Below are positions 6,294 to 8,739 of a stretch of 8,739 nt of DNA, piece after piece. The stretch comes from Rhodospirillales bacterium (lineage in GTDB: Bacteria; Pseudomonadota; Alphaproteobacteria; Rhodospirillales; Defluviicoccaceae), in contig JAUXFS010000047.1 in the NCBI GenBank assembly GCA_030622775.1, forward strand, positions 1 to 8,739. The letters are read 5' to 3'. The notes beneath the pieces were generated by a model. The model saw nothing but the letters and a program-made list of their open reading frames with translations, did no database searches and had not been told where the DNA came from. The position numbers and the translations under genes were made by a program. Numbering within the stretch: position 1 is the stretch's first letter; each line of letters opens with the position of its first letter.

Positions 6294-6302
6294 GTGAACT
6301 TG
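6291..6302. promoter_or_regulatory. Palindrome CAAGT-GA-ACTTG, possible operator
   Basis: A perfect 5-bp inverted repeat with a 2-nt centre, sitting between the divergent CDGSH and thrB genes and touching the candidate minus-strand -35 box. The size and symmetry fit a dimeric repressor half-site pair; the protein is unknown. Confidence 0.3.
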
Positions 6303-6320
6303 CCGCGTCGTGGTTCGGTG

Positions 6321-6336
6321 GCCCGATATGTCGGGC
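6321..6336 (+). other. Perfect hairpin in the thrB leader
   Basis: GCCCGA-TATG-TCGGGC gives a 6-bp stem with a 4-nt loop, ending 51 nt before the thrB ATG. The following bases are only moderately T-rich (AGGTTGTTTCC), so it is a poor intrinsic terminator. It could be an attenuator remnant, an mRNA-stabilising hairpin, or a DNA operator. Confidence 0.4.
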
Positions 6337-6387
6337 AGGTTGTTTCCGAGGCTATCGCCCGGTGGTTCGCTCGTGACAATATAGGGC

Positions 6388-7350
6388 ATGGCTGTCTACA
6401 CCGAAATCGCCGATGAAGAGGTCGCGGACTTTGTCGCCGAGTACGACATTGGACGGGTGATTGCCTGCAAGGGAATCGCCGAAGGGATCGAGAACACCAA
6501 CTACCTCCTTGTCGCCGAGTCGGGAACCTACATCCTCACCCTTTACGAGAAGCGGGTCAGGGCCGAGGACCTGCCGTTTTTTCTCGGGCTGATGGAGCAT
6601 TTGGCGGGCCGCGGCATTCCTTGCCCGACGCCGGTGCACGGCCGCGACGGCAGGGCGCTCAGAACCGTGGCGGGCCGTTCGGCAGCGATCGTCACCTTCC
6701 TCACCGGGATGTGGCCGCGACGCCCCACGGTCGCCCATTGCGCCGCTCTCGGAGAAGCGACGGCGCACATGCACTTGGCCGGCGCCGACTTCCCGATGAC
6801 CCGCGCCAACGATCTGTCGGTGGTCGGATGGCGGCCGTTGTTCGAGGCCAGCGTCCGGCGCCCCAACGCCGTGGCGCAGGAACTGGCCGCGGAATTGGAT
6901 GCCGAGTTGACCGTATTGGAGGCCGACTGGCCGACGGATCTGCCGGCGGGCGTCATCCACGCCGATCTTTTTCCCGACAACGTCTTTTTCGAGGGTGAAC
7001 GCCTCTCGGGAATCATTGACTACTACTTCGCCTGCAGCGATTTTCTCGCCTACGATCTCGCCGTGTGCCTCAACGCGTGGTGTTTTGAACGCGATGGAAG
7101 CTTTAACATCACCAAGGCGCGGCGGATGGTGAATGCGTATCGATCCGTCCGGGAGCTTGCCGCCGATGAACTCGATCTCCTGCCGCTGCTTGCCCGCGGA
7201 GCCGCCATGCGGTTTCTGCTGACGAGGCTCTACGACTGGCTGAACACGCCGAAGGATGCCCTGGTGACGCCGAAAAACCCGATGGAATACGTTCAAAAGA
7301 TGCGATTTCATCGAGGGGTGCGCGATATCCGCGGCTACGGGCTCGGCTGA
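6388..7350 (+). CDS. thrB: Homoserine kinase (aminoglycoside-phosphotransferase fold)
   Basis: This 320-residue cytosolic enzyme uses ATP to phosphorylate L-homoserine, the step before threonine synthase. It is the APH-fold type typical of alphaproteobacteria, not the GHMP-type ThrB of E. coli. It opens MAVYTEIADEEVADFVAEYD, the normal start for this family. A nucleotide-binding region GIENTNYLLVAESGTYILTL spans about 33-52. The catalytic block is VIHADLFPDNVFF, with His191, Asp193 and Asn198. The metal-binding Asp211 lies in IIDYYFACSDFLAYDLA. The length is typical. The ribosome site is poor: AGGG (6383-6386) is only 1 nt from the ATG. rnhA follows after 4 nt, so the two are probably one transcript. 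A long minus-strand frame opposite is a shadow. Confidence 0.95.
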   Translation: MAVYTEIADEEVADFVAEYDIGRVIACKGIAEGIENTNYLLVAESGTYILTLYEKRVRAEDLPFFLGLMEHLAGRGIPCPTPVHGRDGRALRTVAGRSAAIVTFLTGMWPRRPTVAHCAALGEATAHMHLAGADFPMTRANDLSVVGWRPLFEASVRRPNAVAQELAAELDAELTVLEADWPTDLPAGVIHADLFPDNVFFEGERLSGIIDYYFACSDFLAYDLAVCLNAWCFERDGSFNITKARRMVNAYRSVRELAADELDLLPLLARGAAMRFLLTRLYDWLNTPKDALVTPKNPMEYVQKMRFHRGVRDIRGYGLG

Positions 7351-7354
7351 AACG

Positions 7355-7822
7355 ATGGTCCGCGGCGACGGCGAGGAATTTATCGAGATCTATACCGACG
7401 GCGCCTGCCTGGGTAATCCGGGACCCGGCGGATGGGGCGTCGTGCTGCGCTGGCGCGCCGTCGAGAAGGAGCTCGCGGGCGGCGATCCGGAAACAACCAA
7501 CAACCGGATGGAGCTCACGGCGGCTATCGAAGGCTTGGTATCGCTCAAACGGGCCGCCGATGTCCGTCTCTATACCGACAGCACGTACGTGCGCGACGGG
7601 ATCACCAAGTGGATTCACCGCTGGAAGCAGAACGGCTGGAAGACCGCGAGCAAGAAGGCGGTCAAAAACGCGGATCTTTGGCGCCGCCTTGACCAAGCAC
7701 TCCACCGGCACCGGGTCGAGTGGCACTGGGTGAAGGGCCACTCGGGCCACCCGGAAAACGAGCGCGCGGACGAACTGGCGGGAGAAGCCGCGAAAAAAGC
7801 ACGGTCGTTGGTGAAGGAGTAA
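7355..7822 (+). CDS. rnhA: Ribonuclease HI
   Basis: The 155-residue nuclease cuts the RNA strand of RNA-DNA hybrids, removing primers and R-loops in the cytosol. It starts its fold with IEIYTDGACLGNPGPGGWG. All active-site residues of the family are present: Asp15, Glu53 (in NNRMELTAA), Asp75 (in LYTDSTYV), His129 (in VKGHSGHPENERADELA) and Asp139, corresponding to Asp10, Glu48, Asp70, His124 and Asp134 of the E. coli enzyme. The basic handle region WKTASKKAVKNADLW (about 95-109) is present. The ATG is 4 nt after the thrB stop, with no strong ribosome site of its own, so translation is probably coupled to thrB. The thrB-rnhA order is common in alphaproteobacteria, where a peroxiredoxin often follows. 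Confidence 0.97.
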   Translation: MVRGDGEEFIEIYTDGACLGNPGPGGWGVVLRWRAVEKELAGGDPETTNNRMELTAAIEGLVSLKRAADVRLYTDSTYVRDGITKWIHRWKQNGWKTASKKAVKNADLWRRLDQALHRHRVEWHWVKGHSGHPENERADELAGEAAKKARSLVKE

Positions 7823-7851
7823 GTCGCGGATTACCGCGGGGATACTTGCAC

Positions 7852-7878
7852 ATTGCGCGTGCTGCATCGCACAATTTT
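7852..7878 (+). terminator. Probable terminator after rnhA
   Basis: ATTGCGCG (7852-7859) and CGCACAAT (7868-7875) pair over 8 positions with one C-A mismatch around an 8-nt loop, and the 3' arm runs into TTT. It begins 30 nt after the rnhA stop. A second small hairpin, CGCGG-ATTA-CCGCG at 7825-7838, precedes it without a T-run. The 3' arm overlaps the putative hemerythrin operator. Confidence 0.4.
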
Positions 7879-7889
7879 GTGGCTATAAT
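7870..7889 (+). promoter_or_regulatory. TATAAT box with abutting inverted repeat ahead of hemerythrin
   Basis: A perfect TATAAT lies at 7884-7889, about 100 nt ahead of the hemerythrin ATG. No good -35 hexamer sits at 16-18 bp, so an activator may be needed. Directly upstream, CACAA-TT-TTGTG (7870-7881) is a perfect inverted repeat in the promoter spacer. TTTTGTG (7875-7881) recurs at 7896-7902, 21 bp on, which is two helical turns and brackets the -10 box. Confidence 0.4.
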
Positions 7890-7991
7890 GGCACGTTTTG
7901 TGTGGTTATGAGCATCCCTTCCATGGTAAACTATTCTTCAACAGCATTTTGCGTTCCCGGAAAGGGTGGGCATTGAAAGGGCGCGAGGAAA

Positions 7992-8453
7992 ATGTCTGAA
8001 TTTGAATGGTCGGAAGCGATGAGCGTCGGAGTGCAGGCATTGGACTCCGACCACAAGTGTCTGGTGCGGATCATCAATCTGCTCCACGGCATCCACGACA
8101 GCGGGGAAGCCTCGAAGACGGTCGAGATGGTGCTCGATACCCTGATGTTGTATGGCCGGTTTCACTTTGCCCGCGAGGAGAAAGTCCTGGAAGCCTGCGA
8201 ATACCCCGGCACCACCTTTCACAAGGCGGAGCATCAGGGGTTCGCGCGCTACATCACCACACTTCGCGAGCGTTACGGGCGGAAGGCCGACAGTGAAATG
8301 GCGGCGGAACTGCTCGAGTACCTGAGCGGCTGGCTTCGGCACCACATCCTGATCCAGGACATGGCTTTCAAGCCCTATGTCCTGGGGGTCAACAGGGTGG
8401 ACGAAATCGCCCGGGCCGCGGGCCCTCCGCTGCTTGATCTGCAATTGCAGTAG
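7992..8453 (+). CDS. Bacteriohemerythrin (diiron oxygen-binding protein)
   Basis: This 153-residue single-domain protein has the four-helix hemerythrin fold, which binds O2 reversibly at a non-heme diiron centre. It opens SEFEWSEAMSVGVQALDSDH, the usual start of bacterial hemerythrins. All ligands are visible: His21 (DSDHK), His58 and Glu62 (HFARE), His77 and His81 (HKAEH), and His118 and Asp123 (HILIQD). There is no fused chemotaxis or cyclase domain and no membrane segment, so it is a free cytosolic protein, likely for O2 storage, delivery or sensing. A GAGG lies 3 nt and an AAAGGG about 10 nt ahead of the ATG. It sits between rnhA and the convergent peroxiredoxin and seems to have its own promoter. 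Confidence 0.95.
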   Translation: MSEFEWSEAMSVGVQALDSDHKCLVRIINLLHGIHDSGEASKTVEMVLDTLMLYGRFHFAREEKVLEACEYPGTTFHKAEHQGFARYITTLRERYGRKADSEMAAELLEYLSGWLRHHILIQDMAFKPYVLGVNRVDEIARAAGPPLLDLQLQ

Positions 8454-8545
8454 ATCCGCGGCCGAGGCCAAAGGAAGCGTAAGGGAGCCAAAGCCTCCGC
8501 GTATCGGGCGCCTTGGGGCGTGGACAGGAGGGCGTGGGCAACAAT

Positions 8546-8568
8546 CACGGCAACCGGCCGGGGCCGTG
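8546..8568. other. Hairpin between converging hemerythrin and peroxiredoxin genes
   Basis: CACGGC (8546-8551) and GCCGTG (8563-8568) form a perfect 6-bp stem around an 11-nt GC-rich loop that itself contains CCGGCCGG. It lies midway in the 152-bp gap where two transcripts converge, so it could serve as a two-way stop, but there is no T-run on either side. Confidence 0.3.
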
Positions 8569-8605
8569 GGGCTCCGACACCGTATTTCGCCTGACCTTAT
8601 ATCGT

Positions 8606-8739
8606 TTACAACTGCTTCAGCAGGGCCTCGGCGCTGGTTTCCTCGAAAACGCCCGGGGGGTCGATGTCGAGGACCTTGACCACGCCGTCGTCGACCACCA
8701 TCGAAAACCGCTGACAGCGCAGGCCCAGCCCCTTGCCGT
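8606..8739 (-). CDS. Prx5-type peroxiredoxin, C-terminal part (runs off the window)
   Basis: The last 43 codons are visible, ending in a TAA at 8606-8608. The segment GKGLGLRCQRFSMVVDDGVV followed by KVLDID-PPGVFEETSAEALLKQL matches the C-terminal end of the Prx5/type II peroxiredoxin family, thiol enzymes that reduce H2O2 and alkyl peroxides. The peroxidatic-cysteine motif is outside the window. The gene lies on the opposite strand to thrB-rnhA and converges on hemerythrin. Identification rests on the conserved GLG-R-x-Q-R-[FY]-x-M tail region, so it is good but not complete. Confidence 0.85.
   Translation of the reverse strand, partial: GKGLGLRCQRFSMVVDDGVVKVLDIDPPGVFEETSAEALLKQL

Noticed and set aside
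6352..7311. A 319-codon minus-strand open frame opposite thrB
   Set aside because: It is a mirror of the thrB codons with no domain signature.
7908..7976. A 22-residue ORF ahead of hemerythrin as a leader peptide
   Set aside because: It has no ribosome site and no run of regulatory codons; probably chance.
1..8739. Defence island, CRISPR array, toxin-antitoxin pair or mobile element
   Set aside because: No repeat-spacer structure, transposase, integrase, or paired small toxin and antitoxin genes were found on either strand.

Overview
This window looks like chromosomal DNA from a GC-rich alphaproteobacterium, most likely of the Rhodospirillales type. This is inferred from protein style, strong GC bias at third codon positions, a split (two-subunit) glycine decarboxylase, and a thrB-rnhA pair with a peroxiredoxin nearby. 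No rRNA, tRNA, CRISPR array, insertion sequence or integrase was seen.

Layout. Positions 1-629 are a low-density, more AT-rich stretch. It holds the C-terminal end of an unidentified protein, a pentapeptide-repeat remnant in the same frame just past an amber stop, and one tiny cysteine-rich ORF of doubtful status. Positions 630-5014 (minus strand) are a complete, tightly packed glycine cleavage operon read gcvT-gcvH-gcvPA-gcvPB. Its stops and starts overlap, and the 5' end of gcvT carries an exact in-frame 18-bp tandem duplication. Positions 5015-5369 are the gcvT leader; a weak promoter and a hairpin are visible, but no glycine riboswitch consensus. Positions 5370-6184 (minus strand) are a two-gene unit: a small double-CDGSH iron-sulfur protein followed, with a GTGA overlap, by a conserved-looking lipoprotein of unknown function.

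A 203-bp divergent control region (6185-6387) separates that unit from plus-strand thrB (homoserine kinase) and rnhA (ribonuclease HI), which are 4 nt apart and probably co-transcribed. A hairpin with a T-run follows rnhA. Next comes an intergenic region with a perfect TATAAT abutting a CACAA/TTGTG inverted repeat, then a bacteriohemerythrin gene with all seven iron ligands. The window ends in the C-terminal 43 codons of a minus-strand Prx5-type peroxiredoxin.

Function. The gcv genes form one machine: P-protein (GcvPA+GcvPB) decarboxylates glycine onto the lipoyl arm of GcvH, and GcvT passes the methylene group to tetrahydrofolate. The L-protein is not here. thrB belongs to threonine synthesis, which meets glycine metabolism downstream. 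The CDGSH protein, hemerythrin and peroxiredoxin form a loose group of iron, oxygen and redox proteins. The core genes are ordinary; the points worth a second look are the remnants at the left end, the gcvT duplication, the CDGSH-lipoprotein pair, and the two palindromic candidate operators.
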